Source: Leptospira perolatii (GTDB lineage: Bacteria; Spirochaetota; Leptospiria; Leptospirales; Leptospiraceae). Taken from it: a DNA stretch of 64,000 bases. A program made the translations under genes and the position numbers. Positions 30,530 to 40,169 of the stretch are shown piece by piece. Under the pieces are notes generated by a model. The model was given only the letters and a program-made list of their open reading frames with translations, searched no databases and was not told the origin of the DNA. Numbering within the stretch: position 1 is the stretch's first letter; every line of letters begins with the position of its first letter. The DNA is taken from assembly GCF_002811875.1 (NCBI RefSeq), contig NZ_NPDZ01000008.1, forward strand, positions 1-64,000, written 5' to 3'.

Positions 30530-32296
30530 CTATTTACTTTTTTGGGAGCCCTTTGTTTTCGACCCTTTCTTTACATTGGATTTGATAGACTTTTTGGGCC
30601 GCGGTTTTGAACTTGTGGGTGCGGTTTTTCCATCCTGTATCATTCCTTTGAGTTCCTCAAGGAGTGAAAATCCTGAGAGTCTTCCCGGAATCACAACGTG
30701 GGCTGCGCCATTCTTTTTGAGAAGTTCGGCCTCTTCAATATCATCCGTAGTTAGTACATAGTCAGGCTGATTGTGTTTGCAGATCTGCTTTAAGGATTCG
30801 AAGAGACGACGGTTGGTCGTGCCTTTTAGAATCATATCCGAAATCGTACAGACTATATATTTCGCTTCTTCGATTCCTAAATGGTGCAAACTCTCGGGAT
30901 TCGCGAGGTCTCCATATGCCCAGCGGATTCCCTTGGCTTCCAGAGAAAGTCGATAAACAGGGTTGTAGTCTACTACTAAAATTCTTTTCAACCAAGAAGG
31001 ATTGGTTCTTTCAATTCCTTCGATGAGACCTTGGGCAATCCTAAAATAGCCCAAGATAACGATGTCTCTTTTATTTGTCCCTGTGCTTTCGGATTCAGTC
31101 GGTTCTTTTCTTTCTCTCAATCCAAACAGATTCAAAAACCATAATATTCCACGGGCGATTTTATCGTTGAATAAAATGATATAAGTAGAAGCAATCGAGG
31201 CCAAGATCATGGAAGTTAAAACGTTCGCCTGAAGCCCGTGACTTATATGACCTTTCTGAACGCCGAGGGCAAGAATAACGAGAGAGAACTCGGATATTTG
31301 AGCCAGATTCAATCCGGCGATAATCCCAGCTCTTAATCCTTTTCCGGAAAAGAACACAGTAGGCGCCACTGTTAGAATTCTGGTTACGATCACAAATAGT
31401 ACAGCGATCATAGAAAATCCTAGTGATTCTAAACCAGGCTTCGGAATTTTCATTCCCAATGCTACGAAGAACAAAGTTATAAAGAAGTCCCGGATTCCTC
31501 CCAGTTTGCTGATCACATCTGCGCCATAAGGAAAAGCGGCAATACTGATTCCGGCAATCAATGCGCCCATCTCTTTTGAGAGTTCCAACTTTTCTGCGAC
31601 GCCGCACAGAAAGAAGCACCATGCGATCGAAGTAATCAGGATCAATTCTGGTTTGGAAGCCGCACTTAAAAAGAGTCTAGAAAGTGCGTAGCGACTGATT
31701 AAAAATGCAAATCCAACCAACGCCAATCCTTTTCCCAAGGAACCTAACACATTCAAAATTTTCGGGTCTTGCAAATCTGGTTGGATTCCCATAAATAAAA
31801 TCGCCCAAATATCTTGAAGAACAAGTACTCCTATCGTGAGTCTACCTGCAATGGTGCTGATTTCAAATTTGTCGTGCAAAAGTTTTACGACAATCATTGT
31901 GGAACTAAGAGCAAGTGCGATGGAAAAATATAGAAGATCGAAATTGCCGGCGCTCGAGAACCAATTTCGGAACGCAAACCAAGCAAGCCCCACGCTGAAA
32001 AAAAATTGAATGACTCCGAGCAAAAACATGGAACGACCCATTCTTGCGAGCTCTTTCAAATCGATTTCCAGGCCGATGATAAAAAGTAAAAGGATCAACC
32101 CGATTTCGGAAATGAGTTCAATGCTTTCTTCGTTTTGGACCCAGCCCATTCCCAAGCTCGGACCGAGAAATAATCCTCCAATCACATACCCTAAAATCAA
32201 TGGTTGTTTCAGGATCTTCGCAATATGGGAAAAAATGGTCGCGAATATTATACTAAGAGCTATATCAGTAAGTAGGCTAAACGAATGGTGTTCCAT
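30530..32296 (-). CDS. CPA2-family cation:proton antiporter with RCK (TrkA-N) domain
   Basis: 588 residues from ATG 32296. About 12 membrane segments (residues 1-365) form a Na+/H+ or K+/H+ exchanger domain starting LSIIFATIFSHIAKILKQPL and GYVIGGLFLGPSLG. A cytosolic Rossmann TrkA-N/RCK domain follows (DIVILGYFRIAQGLIEGIE, with a modified dinucleotide loop), then a Lys-rich tail. Kef- and RosB-type K+ efflux systems share this plan. A TTG start 19 codons upstream is possible but adds a non-hydrophobic leader overlapping the divergent gene. Confidence 0.88.
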   Translation of the reverse strand: MEHHSFSLLTDIALSIIFATIFSHIAKILKQPLILGYVIGGLFLGPSLGMGWVQNEESIELISEIGLILLLFIIGLEIDLKELARMGRSMFLLGVIQFFFSVGLAWFAFRNWFSSAGNFDLLYFSIALALSSTMIVVKLLHDKFEISTIAGRLTIGVLVLQDIWAILFMGIQPDLQDPKILNVLGSLGKGLALVGFAFLISRYALSRLFLSAASKPELILITSIAWCFFLCGVAEKLELSKEMGALIAGISIAAFPYGADVISKLGGIRDFFITLFFVALGMKIPKPGLESLGFSMIAVLFVIVTRILTVAPTVFFSGKGLRAGIIAGLNLAQISEFSLVILALGVQKGHISHGLQANVLTSMILASIASTYIILFNDKIARGILWFLNLFGLRERKEPTESESTGTNKRDIVILGYFRIAQGLIEGIERTNPSWLKRILVVDYNPVYRLSLEAKGIRWAYGDLANPESLHHLGIEEAKYIVCTISDMILKGTTNRRLFESLKQICKHNQPDYVLTTDDIEEAELLKKNGAAHVVIPGRLSGFSLLEELKGMIQDGKTAPTSSKPRPKKSIKSNVKKGSKTKGSQKSK

Positions 32297-32340
32297 TTGA
32301 AATTCCGTTGCTTGTTCAACCCAATATGGAGAGGAAACAA

Positions 32341-32994
32341 ATGATAAAAACAAGTTTTTTACGAAGAGCTACGTTGATTGCGATGATTTGCTCATTTTTC
32401 ATAGGGTCGTTAGCGAATTGCTACGGCAAATTTGCAATCTTCGAAAAGGTAAAAGAAGTGAATGGGCAGGTCAAAATGCAAAACGCTACGGCCACCAAAT
32501 TCTTGCAAAGTGTTGTCACTTTTTTCTTAATCGTTTTCCCGGTGTATCTGGTCGCGGTACTTGCAGATTGGATCGTATTTAACGTCATCGAATTCTGGAC
32601 AGGATCCAATCCACTCGGTGGCGGAAGCGGCGGTGGCGGTGGTTCTACAGGTTCTGGCGGGGAAAAAGGACAAGCGTTCAAACAGGAAACTTTGCAAAGA
32701 CCTGAAGGAACTGCGACACTCACTTGGGAAGCAGATCGACTTGTATTTGATTGGAAGTCAAATTCTGGGGAAGCCACTCGTTTTGTATTTTTGAAAGATC
32801 ACAAGGGCGAGATCTTTGCTGAAAATTACAAGACCGGAAAGCTCGAGCAGGTATCCGTAGACACTCTGAAAACTGAATCTAATGTGCTTCTCGTACTGAA
32901 AAAGAATGCCGTTGTAGAAGCTACGAAAATAATCGATAGAGATACAATCGAGATGGCAAAATCTTCGCTACCAGTAGCAGGGATTTCGTTCTAG
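32341..32994 (+). CDS. DUF3332 membrane or lipoprotein with glycine-rich linker
   Basis: 217 residues. The ATG at 32341 follows GGAGAGGAAACAA. The N-terminal hydrophobic segment ends in SLANCYGKF, a lipobox-like site. A second hydrophobic stretch (FFLIVFPVYLVAVLADW) and the FNVIEFWTGSNP motif are DUF3332 hallmarks. A run of Gly/Ser (about residues 96-116) then connects to a beta-rich C-terminal domain. Function unknown. It diverges from the antiporter; its stop overlaps the hpt stop by 4 bases on the opposite strand. Confidence 0.75.
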   Translation: MIKTSFLRRATLIAMICSFFIGSLANCYGKFAIFEKVKEVNGQVKMQNATATKFLQSVVTFFLIVFPVYLVAVLADWIVFNVIEFWTGSNPLGGGSGGGGGSTGSGGEKGQAFKQETLQRPEGTATLTWEADRLVFDWKSNSGEATRFVFLKDHKGEIFAENYKTGKLEQVSVDTLKTESNVLLVLKKNAVVEATKIIDRDTIEMAKSSLPVAGISF

Positions 32995-33527
32995 GTTTTT
33001 TCTTCCAAGATGTAGATACCGCTTAGATTACGATGCTTTCCATCTAGATCTAAGCCGTAGCCTACCACGAAGTCTCGTGGGATTTTCCATCCGATATATT
33101 TTATTGGATACTCGACAGATTTCGCTTCTTCCTTAAATAACAGAGACACGATTTCAAGAGAAAGCGGACTTCTCGCGAGTAAATGACGAATCAAAAATTT
33201 CAAAGTTTGTCCCGTATCTACAATGTCTTCGACTAACACTACATGTCGATCCGTCAAATCCGAGTCTATATCTTTTGTTAATTCTACTTTACCGGTCGAT
33301 TTCTTTCCCTGGTAAGACCTTGCTTGGATAAAATCAATCTCTACGGAATAAGGAATGGATAGTGTCAGATCCGAGAAAAAATAAAGCCCGCCTTTGAGTA
33401 CGCAAATGAAAATAGGATTCTTTCTTTGGTAGTCCTTTCCCAGTTCTGAACCTAATTCTTTGATTCGATTCTGAATTTGAACTGAATCAAACAATACACG
33501 CATCGAGTCTTCAGAGTTTAGATTCAT
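32991..33527 (-). CDS. hpt: Hypoxanthine phosphoribosyltransferase
   Basis: 178 residues. It makes IMP or GMP from hypoxanthine or guanine and PRPP. The PRPP loop VLVEDIVDTGQTLKFL, the flexible loop region with SYQG, and the KYIGWKIPRDFVVGYGLDLDGKHRNL base-binding segment are all family-typical. It is followed upstream (same strand) by sixA with a 6-base gap, so the two are co-transcribed. Confidence 0.94.
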   Translation of the reverse strand: MNLNSEDSMRVLFDSVQIQNRIKELGSELGKDYQRKNPIFICVLKGGLYFFSDLTLSIPYSVEIDFIQARSYQGKKSTGKVELTKDIDSDLTDRHVVLVEDIVDTGQTLKFLIRHLLARSPLSLEIVSLLFKEEAKSVEYPIKYIGWKIPRDFVVGYGLDLDGKHRNLSGIYILEEKT

Positions 33528-33533
33528 AGTTCA

Positions 33534-34034
33534 TTAAGGGATCCAAAATCTTTCGATTCGGCATAGTTTGTTCCCGGCATCTTCCCATGATTCGGAATCT
33601 AAAGACAGACTTAAAAAAGACGAAGTAGGAAATTTAGAAAATATAGAAGGAGTACGAGAATCCGAACCCACGACCAACATATTCGCTAAATCTTCCAAGC
33701 TCGGGTTATGACCAAGCAATAGGACGCTACTTTTCTTCTCATCGATCCGTTGTAACATTTTGATAAAATCTAAGGCTTCGAATTCATAAATTTCATCCGA
33801 CACTTTGGCTTGTTTGGAGATAGACAGATTTTTTGTCAGAATTCGATAGGTGTCCGTTGTTCTTTTTGAAGAAGAAATAAATGCCAGATCTACGAAAAAC
33901 TCAAATTTTTCTATGTACTTTCGTAGTGACTTCGCGTTCTTTATGCCTCGATCTGAAAGAGGTCTTTCCTTATCGCTTGAGAATTTAGTTTCCCAATCTG
34001 ACTTAGAGTGTCTTATGAGGTGAATTGATTTCAA
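33534..34034 (-). CDS. sixA: SixA-type phosphohistidine phosphatase
   Basis: 166 residues. A short histidine-phosphatase-superfamily protein with the RHG-like motif IRHSKSDW, the RPLSDRGIKNA segment typical of SixA, and LLGHNPSLEDL carrying the second catalytic histidine. SixA dephosphorylates histidine phosphotransfer domains or PTS components. The target here is unknown; the multi-PAS kinase lies elsewhere in the window but has no Hpt domain. Confidence 0.88.
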   Translation of the reverse strand: MKSIHLIRHSKSDWETKFSSDKERPLSDRGIKNAKSLRKYIEKFEFFVDLAFISSSKRTTDTYRILTKNLSISKQAKVSDEIYEFEALDFIKMLQRIDEKKSSVLLLGHNPSLEDLANMLVVGSDSRTPSIFSKFPTSSFLSLSLDSESWEDAGNKLCRIERFWIP

Positions 34035-34114
34035 GTTTTGGGTCGCCTTTCGTAGAAAGATGTAAGTTGGAAATTCATTGACAAGGAACTTTCTACGGAT
34101 ACAACTTCGTTTCT

Positions 34115-34789
34115 ATGAAACGGGTGCCCGTGATCGCAGGAGCGATCCTCCTACTTTTCTTCGCCCGATTCCTGCCAGCAGAAATTTCTGGTCCGCCGGA
34201 TGAGGAAAAGGCCAAGAAAGAGCTGCAGTTACAATGGAGTAAAAGGTTCCCAGGAGACAAAATTCTTTCTTCTGAATTAACAGGCGAACCTAAGCTCGTG
34301 CAAAAAGAGAATCCTGAAGAGGGCTCTACTCCAGAAATGCGCTATAAGTTCTCCTTCCTAGTCACAGCCAAAAAAAAAGAAGGCCAAACCACTAGAACTG
34401 AAGTAAGTGTGAACTATCAGTTCAATCGAATCAAAGGTTGGTATTTTACGGAAATGGGCATGGGAAGATCCATGCTATTGACAGAACCAGGTAAGGAACC
34501 TCCGGAAAAGGAAGAAGCTTACCAAATGATCGAAGCTTCCATTTTAGAAGAGAAGGGAGCAAATAAGACAGTCGATTCGATTCGGCTGAGTGAACCTGAG
34601 TTTGGACAGAATCTGACTTTGAGCAAAGAAAAATTTTGGTACAGATACGAAGGTGAGTACGAACTTAATGATGGAAATCAGAAAATGATTTGTTCCGAAT
34701 TTGTGGTCCGCCTGTTTAAAGAGGCGAACGCGCAAACTTGGAAAATTGAATGGAGAGACAAAGGAAAGTGCAAAGTAAACGAAGATTAG
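34115..34789 (+). CDS. Hypothetical exported protein
   Basis: 224 residues. A signal peptide (MKRVPVIAGAILLLFFARFLPA) is followed by a Lys/Glu-rich protein with alternating beta segments and no recognised family. One Cys pair near the C-terminus (MICSEF and KGKCK) could form a disulphide. It is probably periplasmic. It converges with the next minus-strand gene, 6 bases away. Confidence 0.6.
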   Translation: MKRVPVIAGAILLLFFARFLPAEISGPPDEEKAKKELQLQWSKRFPGDKILSSELTGEPKLVQKENPEEGSTPEMRYKFSFLVTAKKKEGQTTRTEVSVNYQFNRIKGWYFTEMGMGRSMLLTEPGKEPPEKEEAYQMIEASILEEKGANKTVDSIRLSEPEFGQNLTLSKEKFWYRYEGEYELNDGNQKMICSEFVVRLFKEANAQTWKIEWRDKGKCKVNED

Positions 34790-34795
34790 GTTGCG

Positions 34796-35398
34796 TTAAT
34801 TACTTTCCTTTTTTCTAAGGTTCTGCTTTAAGTCTTTGATTTGTCCGGTTCCGATCTTAGTCTTTTCGATAGACCTGCCGTCTCCAGATAAGGAATTTTT
34901 CTTATAGAACCCACTTCTTAATTTTCCGAGTTGGTCTACGGAGTTCGTTCCCAAAACCGGGTGCTTGGAAAAAAGTCTCAAATAGTTTTCTACTCTTGTT
35001 CTGTTTGATTGTCCGAGATTTCTAGTATACGCAGAAAGACCAAAGTTTCGAACGGAGGGATGACCGGTTTCATCCGAAATCGTACTCTCCAGATTTGCAA
35101 TCGCGGAGTTGGAACCAATCCTGCTCAAAATTTCCAGTATAGTTTTTTTCTCGTAAACTCGGAGACCTTCCGTTTTTAGAAGTGCTCCTAAGTATTCGTC
35201 TGCTCTAGAGGAAACTGAAATGACTCTGTTGTACTGATCTTCGATATCAGGATGTCGTGTTTCAGAAATAATTTCTCGAATTTTTTGCAGAGAGTTTGCG
35301 TCTAGAGTCTGTGCAGTTAGGCTTGAGAGGGACAGACCCGAAGCAAGACTCAGGCTGAAAAGAATTAGAAAAATAGTTTGGATGAATTGCTTTCTCAT
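34796..35398 (-). CDS. Exported HEAT-repeat-like protein
   Basis: 200 residues. A long signal peptide (about 1-30, ending near SLTAQ) is followed by helical repeats: SSRADEYLGALLKTEGLRVY, ILEILSRIGSNSAIANLEST and SVRNFGLSAYTRNLG resemble degenerate HEAT/PBS-lyase-type repeats. No catalytic residues are apparent, so a scaffold role is likely. It lies 15 bases downstream of the metzincin-like lipoprotein gene on the same strand and may be its partner. Confidence 0.6.
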   Translation of the reverse strand: MRKQFIQTIFLILFSLSLASGLSLSSLTAQTLDANSLQKIREIISETRHPDIEDQYNRVISVSSRADEYLGALLKTEGLRVYEKKTILEILSRIGSNSAIANLESTISDETGHPSVRNFGLSAYTRNLGQSNRTRVENYLRLFSKHPVLGTNSVDQLGKLRSGFYKKNSLSGDGRSIEKTKIGTGQIKDLKQNLRKKESN

Positions 35399-35413
35399 TT
35401 CTATTCCTAAAAA

Positions 35414-36901
35414 TTAATATACTAAAGGATTGGAGCGCAAAACCCAACCCTGTTCTCCAGTGAGCTGGGATTGGTCTATGTTTCCACTACCGAGTGGAAA
35501 CATTAGGTTCAATCCTCCCGAACTAAAGAAACCTGCTCCTAGACATTCCGAAATCGAAATGCTTCCGTTTCCATTTGCATCATGGCACTCGGGAGTTTCC
35601 GGTAAAGGATCCTTAAAAACTCCAGAGCTCTGATCGATTTCGATGGGATGATACAATCCTAAGAAGTGGGACCCTTCATGAGCGATCGTATTTCCGATAA
35701 ACTTTAGATCCGCGGCGCTTAGATCATCTCTATATGCTCCCGAACTGCGGTGATTTTCTACGAACACAGACATTCCGGACATAGGAGTTCCTACAGCAGG
35801 CAATCCGGGAATTCCAGCGGAAATTCCTAAAAGCGCATCTTGAAGCTGCGAGGGTGCTGTACTTGAAAGGTCGGAAATAAAAAAGACATTGAGCGCAAGC
35901 TGGTTCTGATTTGCACCAGTGCTTGTATAAAGATGAGCGAGAGAGCAAGCAGTCGGACCAACCGCTTTATCATCGCTGATATTTCCGATTTGATACACGG
36001 TTCCCGCTCCTGTCATACAGGCGCCGAATCCGGCTAATCCAGAGACGTCGAGTTGTAGTACCTCGAAAGTCACATCGATCTTTACGGTATTCTGAGAAAA
36101 GATCTGTTTGATACGGTCAGTCAAAGCATTGGATCCGGCCAAACCTGTAAAGAACGGAGAGTTGGAGAAAACATGATTTGCGCCGTTATTCACTTCGATT
36201 AAACGAATCGTGAGTTTCTTTCTGGATTCCCAAACTTTATTCAAGCCAGTGGTAGAACTTCCGAATAATCCTCCGCCTTCCGGACGAAATTTATATTCTT
36301 CACAAGTCTGTGGAATATCGTTGATAACTTTTGTGCCAGCAATGGATTGAGAAGAAGTACTCTGGCCGCTAATAAAATCAGTGACTAGCTGACTGTTCGA
36401 ACCGAAGTTATCATATCCGGAACCTGGCGCTGCATAACCAGGCACTGATCCTACCGGAAACGCAGTAGATGTAGAAAAAGATCCTGCTGCGTCATTTTTG
36501 ACGATCGGAGAAAAATTCGAGCCGGTTTGCCACCACCAAACTCCGGACATTATTGGAGTACCCGCCGAAGGCTGCAACTGGGTCGCGTAGAGGATGCCCA
36601 TTGGGTGATCTTTTCCGAGTCCGGTCCAAGTTTCACTACCGCTCAAAAAGATGGTTCCAAAGGAAGCTACAGCAGAATCGAAAGTATTATAAGTGGCTGC
36701 GGAACTTGTAGTAAAAGTAGGCTGGCTTGGAGTCACTGTCCTTACATTTTCAGAAGGATCACAGGAATATTTGATTTCGTTTAATAGAAATAATTTGGTG
36801 AATAAATCTTGGTCTCCGTTTGGCGGCTTCGGGCAGTTCCAAAGCAAAATGGAAATGAGAAACAATAAGAAATTGATTCCTATTTTTTTGGGGGATTTCA
36901 T
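35414..36901 (-). CDS. Lipoprotein with metzincin-type zinc protease signature
   Basis: 495 residues from ATG 36901, which has GGAGG 5 bases upstream (a GTG two codons earlier is less likely). The N-terminus is a lipoprotein signal with Cys at about 22 (ILLWNC). A Ser/Gly-rich middle is followed by HEGSHFLGLYH at 408-418, the full HExxHxxGxxH zinc motif, then an EF-hand-like loop DANGNGSISISE flanked by Cys, and NLMFPL, a plausible Met-turn. These features place it near the M43/pappalysin or a related metzincin group. It is probably surface or periplasmic and may act on host or environmental proteins. Confidence 0.78.
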   Translation of the reverse strand: MKSPKKIGINFLLFLISILLWNCPKPPNGDQDLFTKLFLLNEIKYSCDPSENVRTVTPSQPTFTTSSAATYNTFDSAVASFGTIFLSGSETWTGLGKDHPMGILYATQLQPSAGTPIMSGVWWWQTGSNFSPIVKNDAAGSFSTSTAFPVGSVPGYAAPGSGYDNFGSNSQLVTDFISGQSTSSQSIAGTKVINDIPQTCEEYKFRPEGGGLFGSSTTGLNKVWESRKKLTIRLIEVNNGANHVFSNSPFFTGLAGSNALTDRIKQIFSQNTVKIDVTFEVLQLDVSGLAGFGACMTGAGTVYQIGNISDDKAVGPTACSLAHLYTSTGANQNQLALNVFFISDLSSTAPSQLQDALLGISAGIPGLPAVGTPMSGMSVFVENHRSSGAYRDDLSAADLKFIGNTIAHEGSHFLGLYHPIEIDQSSGVFKDPLPETPECHDANGNGSISISECLGAGFFSSGGLNLMFPLGSGNIDQSQLTGEQGWVLRSNPLVY

Positions 36902-37001
36902 CCACACCTCCGGCGAAACTTAGACTAGATCTTTGAATCTATCTTTATTAATTGGAAATCAGACTGAATTGAGCCTCAACGGGAGAAAATCAGTCAATAA
37001 A

Positions 37002-38099
37002 TTACAGCTTTCCAACACCTACTAAATTGGCAATCGACTTTGCTCCGGTATTATGTAACACTGAATCAATGTATTCCAGGATACGAACCGGAAGAAAAGG
37101 TCCCTGATAAATATAACCGGTGTAGATCTGAATTAAATCAGCTCCGGCCAGAATTTTTTCCAGAGCTGATTCCCCGGAATCAATTCCTCCGACGCCGATA
37201 ATAGGTAGCCTTCCTTTTAGTTTGCGATAGGCAACCTGAATCATCTCCGTAGACCTTTTTCTGAGCGGTCTTCCGGAAACTCCGCCTTCTGACTCTACGT
37301 TTGGATATTGCTTCAGAACAGTTTTATCCACGGTAGTATTCGTCAAAACGATACCAGCAACTTGCAGATCTAAGGTGCAATCGATCAAGTCTTCTAGCTC
37401 TTGGTCCGTCATATCAGGAGCAAACTTTACAAATGTAGGAACAGGGAAACTTCCGCCTAGTCCTTTCCGAATTCCGGAAATCAACTTTTGGAAGTTCTCC
37501 GTTTTCTGAAAGTTCCTTAGGCCAGGAGTATTGGGTGAAGAGATATTAATCACCGCATAATCAGCGTACTGCGCAAGTCTTTCCAAAGAGTACACATAAT
37601 CTAAAACTGCATCCTCTTCCGAAACCACTTTGGTTTTTCCTACATTGATTCCTCTAATTACAGATTTTTTCTGGTACTTAAGTGTTCCTGAGACTCTTTC
37701 TGCCCCTGGATTATTGAATCCCATTCGATTGATCAGTGCTTGGTCCGCAGGATATCGAAAGATTCTAGGCTTTGGATTGCCAGGTTGGGATTGTCCAGTG
37801 ATGGTTCCTATTTCTATAGACCCGAATCCTAGTCTGGAAAGAAAAGGAAAGAGTTCTCCTGTTTTATCAAAGCCGGCGCCCAGTCCTAGCGGATTGGAAA
37901 ATTCAATGCCCGCTACTTGAGTCTTTAGCCTCTCACTTTGTAGGTTCGTGAGTTTTTCTAAAATAGGAAACGCAAAAGGAAATCTTTTTGTAACTTCCAA
38001 AAGTTTGACTGCAAGAGTATGAGCCGATTCCGGATCTAAATTGAATAGTAGCGGTTTGAGAGTTTTCTCATAGAACCATTGATTTACAGGAGATAGCAT
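37002..38099 (-). CDS. pyrD: Dihydroorotate dehydrogenase, quinone-dependent (class 2)
   Basis: 365 residues. It oxidises dihydroorotate to orotate in pyrimidine synthesis and passes electrons to quinone. The N-terminal helix region (MLSPVNQWFYEKTLKPLLFNLDPESAH) marks the membrane-associated class 2. FMN and substrate motifs follow: GLGAGFDKTGE, SIEIGTITGQSQPGNPKPR, the catalytic-Ser region NISSPNTPGLR, TNTTVD, and the FMN-phosphate loops IGVGGI and QIYTGYIYQGP. Confidence 0.96.
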   Translation of the reverse strand: MLSPVNQWFYEKTLKPLLFNLDPESAHTLAVKLLEVTKRFPFAFPILEKLTNLQSERLKTQVAGIEFSNPLGLGAGFDKTGELFPFLSRLGFGSIEIGTITGQSQPGNPKPRIFRYPADQALINRMGFNNPGAERVSGTLKYQKKSVIRGINVGKTKVVSEEDAVLDYVYSLERLAQYADYAVINISSPNTPGLRNFQKTENFQKLISGIRKGLGGSFPVPTFVKFAPDMTDQELEDLIDCTLDLQVAGIVLTNTTVDKTVLKQYPNVESEGGVSGRPLRKRSTEMIQVAYRKLKGRLPIIGVGGIDSGESALEKILAGADLIQIYTGYIYQGPFLPVRILEYIDSVLHNTGAKSIANLVGVGKL

Positions 38100-38111
38100 T
38101 CTAAGCCGAAC

Positions 38112-39176
38112 TTATGACCACCTAAAAATTCGTAATCCCCAAGCAAGGAAAAAGGTCCCTGTCAAAAATAAGATCCCACAAGGAGCGAGCACCTGCAAGA
38201 ACCCAGCACCCTCTATGAATACTGCTCTCAAGGAATCTGCCGCCAAGGTCAAAGGTAAGTACTGAATGACCGGCAAAACTGTCTCTGGAAAGTTCTTATA
38301 GCTGAAAAAGATTCCGGATAATACCATCATAGGAAAGGTAACCGCATTTACCAATCCGTTTCCGACTTGAGAATTTTGAGCTCTTGAGCCTACGAAAATT
38401 CCAATACAAGCAAATGCAAAATTTCCGGTGACAAATATGAGTAGGCCGGCCCACACAGATCCAAAAAAAGCATTATCAAAAAAATAGAATGTAAAGATCA
38501 AAAGAAAAATGGATTCGATCGTCGTAACGATAAACCTTGTAACAAAGAAAGATAATACAAAACCCAGCTTATTCATAGGAGTGGCTGACATCCGCCGAAG
38601 CAGCTTTTTCATCCTCATTTCTATCAAATTCCAGCCTACGCCCCAGAGACAGGAATTCATGATTCCCATTGCGAGCATTCCCGGGACCAAAAAATCTATG
38701 TACCTGGTTCCCTTGGAATCGAGAGTAACTATTTTGGATTCTGTATGCTTCTCTTCTTGAGAAAGTAAAGCGTTTGATAGCAACAGATAATCCCTTTGAG
38801 CGCTGGCGTTTTTTGGATCAAAAGAAAACTCTAAAGTACCTGCGGCATCTTCTTGAACGAATAAATTGAGTTCTCCTCTTTTCAGTGCTTGAATTGCTTC
38901 TTCTATCGTAAGAATTCTAGGTTGAATGATTCCGAGTCCGGTAGAATTCTCTTTTTCAGATTTTGCAAAAGCGGCTTCAATTCTTGACGCGAGTTCTTTT
39001 GAGTTGGGCGAATTAGAGATCACCGCCACTCTAGTTTCAGGAATTCCACTGGAAGCGAATGCAAGTCCCAAAACTCCAGCAATCGCAATAGGAAACACAA
39101 ACGCCCAAAAAATGATTCCAGGTTCGCGATAGAATTCTTTTAATTGGATAGAAACCAGATAATAGATTTGTTTCAT
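38112..39176 (-). CDS. ABC-2 type transporter permease
   Basis: 354 residues. One membrane segment near the N-terminus (about 20-40), a large extracytoplasmic domain (about 45-165), then five segments ending at the C-terminus: the ABC2_membrane_3/YhhJ-like layout. It overlaps the ATPase gene by 4 bases. Together they make an exporter, with two half-units expected per complex; the substrate could be a drug, lipid or polymer. Confidence 0.88.
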   Translation of the reverse strand: MKQIYYLVSIQLKEFYREPGIIFWAFVFPIAIAGVLGLAFASSGIPETRVAVISNSPNSKELASRIEAAFAKSEKENSTGLGIIQPRILTIEEAIQALKRGELNLFVQEDAAGTLEFSFDPKNASAQRDYLLLSNALLSQEEKHTESKIVTLDSKGTRYIDFLVPGMLAMGIMNSCLWGVGWNLIEMRMKKLLRRMSATPMNKLGFVLSFFVTRFIVTTIESIFLLIFTFYFFDNAFFGSVWAGLLIFVTGNFAFACIGIFVGSRAQNSQVGNGLVNAVTFPMMVLSGIFFSYKNFPETVLPVIQYLPLTLAADSLRAVFIEGAGFLQVLAPCGILFLTGTFFLAWGLRIFRWS

Positions 39177-40114
39177 TCTTCCAATCCCCTACCTGTCATC
39201 GATAGAAAGAGATCATTCAGAGTTTTCTTGTGGCATTCGAGCTCTTTGAGCACGATCTTCCCTTTGGAAAATGAATCTAACATTTTAGGAAGATACTCCG
39301 TGATCTTATCTACGAAAATTCTTCCTTCGTGTGTGCCTTCATTCCAGTAAAATTTGGAACGTCCTTCGGCAGGCAAATGCGGTTCTGGATCAGTTCCGTT
39401 TTCTAGAGAAAATCGAACAATCTCCCCTCCGCCTAGCTTCCCTAATAAGTCTGATAAGGTTCCTTGGTCTAGAATTTTTCCCTTATCCATTACTATGATT
39501 CTTTCGCAAAGCTCTTCGGCTTCTTCCATATAATGTGTGGTCAGAATCATAGTGGTTCCGTCTTTTCTCAGATCTTCCAGAATTTTCCAAATATCTCTGC
39601 GAGCCGCTGGATCTAACCCTGTAGTTGGCTCATCTAAAAATAAGATCTCGGGGCGATTCATAATGGAAACGCCTAAAGCCAACCTTTGTCTTTGCCCTCC
39701 GGAAAGATCGTTTACGAAGGAGCCTTGTTTTTCGGTCAGTTTCGTTAAATCTAATATTTCTAATAATCTTTCTTCGGATGCCTTATAAAATGATCCGAAG
39801 AGTTTTAGGGTTTCCCAAACGGTGGCTCGATCCATGAATCTTGTTTCTTGGAGAGCTAGACCAATCTTGCCTCTTAAGAAAGATTCTTTTTCTTTCCAGG
39901 TTGTTCCTAAGAGTCTGATTTCACCTGAATCAGGCTTTTGGATTCCTTCGAGCATTTCGATAAGTGTAGTTTTTCCGGCGCCGTTTGGTCCTAGTAAGGC
40001 GACAAATTCTCCGGAGCGTATAGAAAGTGACAAATCGTTTACAGCGACTATGTCTTTGAACTTTTTTACTACATTACGAACTGTAATAATTTCTTTAGAA
40101 TCGATGAGGGTCAC
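39173..40114 (-). CDS. ABC transporter ATP-binding protein (ABC-2 exporter)
   Basis: 313 residues. Walker A GPNGAGKTT, signature LSGGQRQRL, Walker B ILFLDEPTTGLD and an H-loop (TTHYMEEAEEL) are intact. The C-terminal extension of about 80 residues is usual in DrrA/CcmA-type export ATPases. It is the first gene of a two-gene operon with the ABC-2 permease. Confidence 0.94.
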   Translation of the reverse strand: MTLIDSKEIITVRNVVKKFKDIVAVNDLSLSIRSGEFVALLGPNGAGKTTLIEMLEGIQKPDSGEIRLLGTTWKEKESFLRGKIGLALQETRFMDRATVWETLKLFGSFYKASEERLLEILDLTKLTEKQGSFVNDLSGGQRQRLALGVSIMNRPEILFLDEPTTGLDPAARRDIWKILEDLRKDGTTMILTTHYMEEAEELCERIIVMDKGKILDQGTLSDLLGKLGGGEIVRFSLENGTDPEPHLPAEGRSKFYWNEGTHEGRIFVDKITEYLPKMLDSFSKGKIVLKELECHKKTLNDLFLSMTGRGLEE

Positions 40115-40169
40115 AAATTCGAAACCTAAAACTTAGGATTTCGATTCGCGTATCTCTAGCAAGGAATTT

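Noticed and set aside
32421..32777. A 118-codon minus-strand frame opposite the DUF3332 gene
   Set aside because: The proline-rich stretch is only the complement of the Gly-rich linker codons.
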